Assembly: GCA_036398215.1 (NCBI GenBank)
Contig: DASWHK010000258.1
Coordinates: forward strand, 1-64,000
Length of the DNA stretch: 64,000 nt
Origin: DASWHK01 sp036398215
GTDB lineage: Bacteria; Acidobacteriota; UBA890
Direction of reading: 5' to 3'
Below, piece by piece: positions 63,994 to 64,000 of this stretch; the first letter of the stretch is position 1, and every line of letters begins with the position of its first letter. Position numbers and translations under genes: made by a program. The notes below the pieces were generated by a model. It saw only the letters and a program-made list of their open reading frames with translations. It did not search any database and had not been told where the DNA came from.

Positions 63994-64000
63994 TTTCGTT

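Overview
This is a GC-rich (roughly 70 percent) bacterial chromosome segment made of housekeeping genes, with no insertion sequence, prophage, CRISPR array or rRNA. LptD shows an outer membrane with LPS. MurE carries the DNPR motif of the meso-diaminopimelate-adding type. A ferredoxin-type 2-oxoacid oxidoreductase subunit and an orphan LarB are also present. The combination suggests an Acidobacteriota-like lineage, possibly near Thermoanaerobaculia. That placement is inference; a marker-gene tree (rpoD, ftsZ, dnaG) would decide it.

Layout. 1-1397 (-): edge-truncated GT39-like membrane glycosyltransferase. 1780-17335 (+): AglD/MprF-type membrane protein, rnr, gatB, ftsE, ftsX, larB, mutS2, dnaG, rpoD, a CAT-anticodon tRNA, a zinc-ribbon coiled-coil protein and rnhA. 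17417-36636 (-): the division and cell-wall (dcw) cluster, transcribed mraZ-rsmH-ftsL-ftsI-murE-murF-mraY-murD-ftsW-murC-murB-ftsQ-ftsA-ftsZ, then a B12-binding-type radical SAM gene and pgeF. murG and ddl are absent. 36949-46418 (-): accD-folC-lptD-sugar nucleotidyltransferase-gmd-rmd, a small membrane protein and htpX. 46685-50952 (+): mtnA, tsaD, a ROK kinase, lepB and a DUF4845-like gene. 51016-52039 (-): yggS and yggT. 52265-54641 (+): ECF sigma factor, zinc-finger anti-sigma factor and a bactofilin-like membrane protein. 54771-57370 (-): rqcH-like gene and a lytic transglycosylase. 57931-62915 (+): gap-pgk-tpiA, secG, tRNA-Leu(GAG), ispH. 63109-63993 (-): 2-oxoacid:ferredoxin oxidoreductase beta subunit.

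How the genes work together. Envelope biogenesis dominates: peptidoglycan precursors (MurB-F, MraY), the divisome (FtsA, E, I, L, Q, W, X, Z), peptidoglycan editing (PgeF), LPS export (LptD), GDP-deoxysugar synthesis, fatty-acid synthesis (AccD), protein export (SecG, LepB) and membrane quality control (HtpX). An ECF module may be a stress circuit for the same envelope.

Regulatory signals readable by eye include near-consensus sigma-70 promoters before mraZ, gap, accD and the transglycosylase gene, a three-repeat MraZ-type operator, two strong intrinsic terminators, terminator-like hairpins inside the dcw cluster, and a possible attenuated leader before the zinc-ribbon gene. The most unusual feature is a dispersed intergenic repeat family with at least seven full or partial copies between 36.8 and 59 kb, two of which share the stop codon of the preceding gene.
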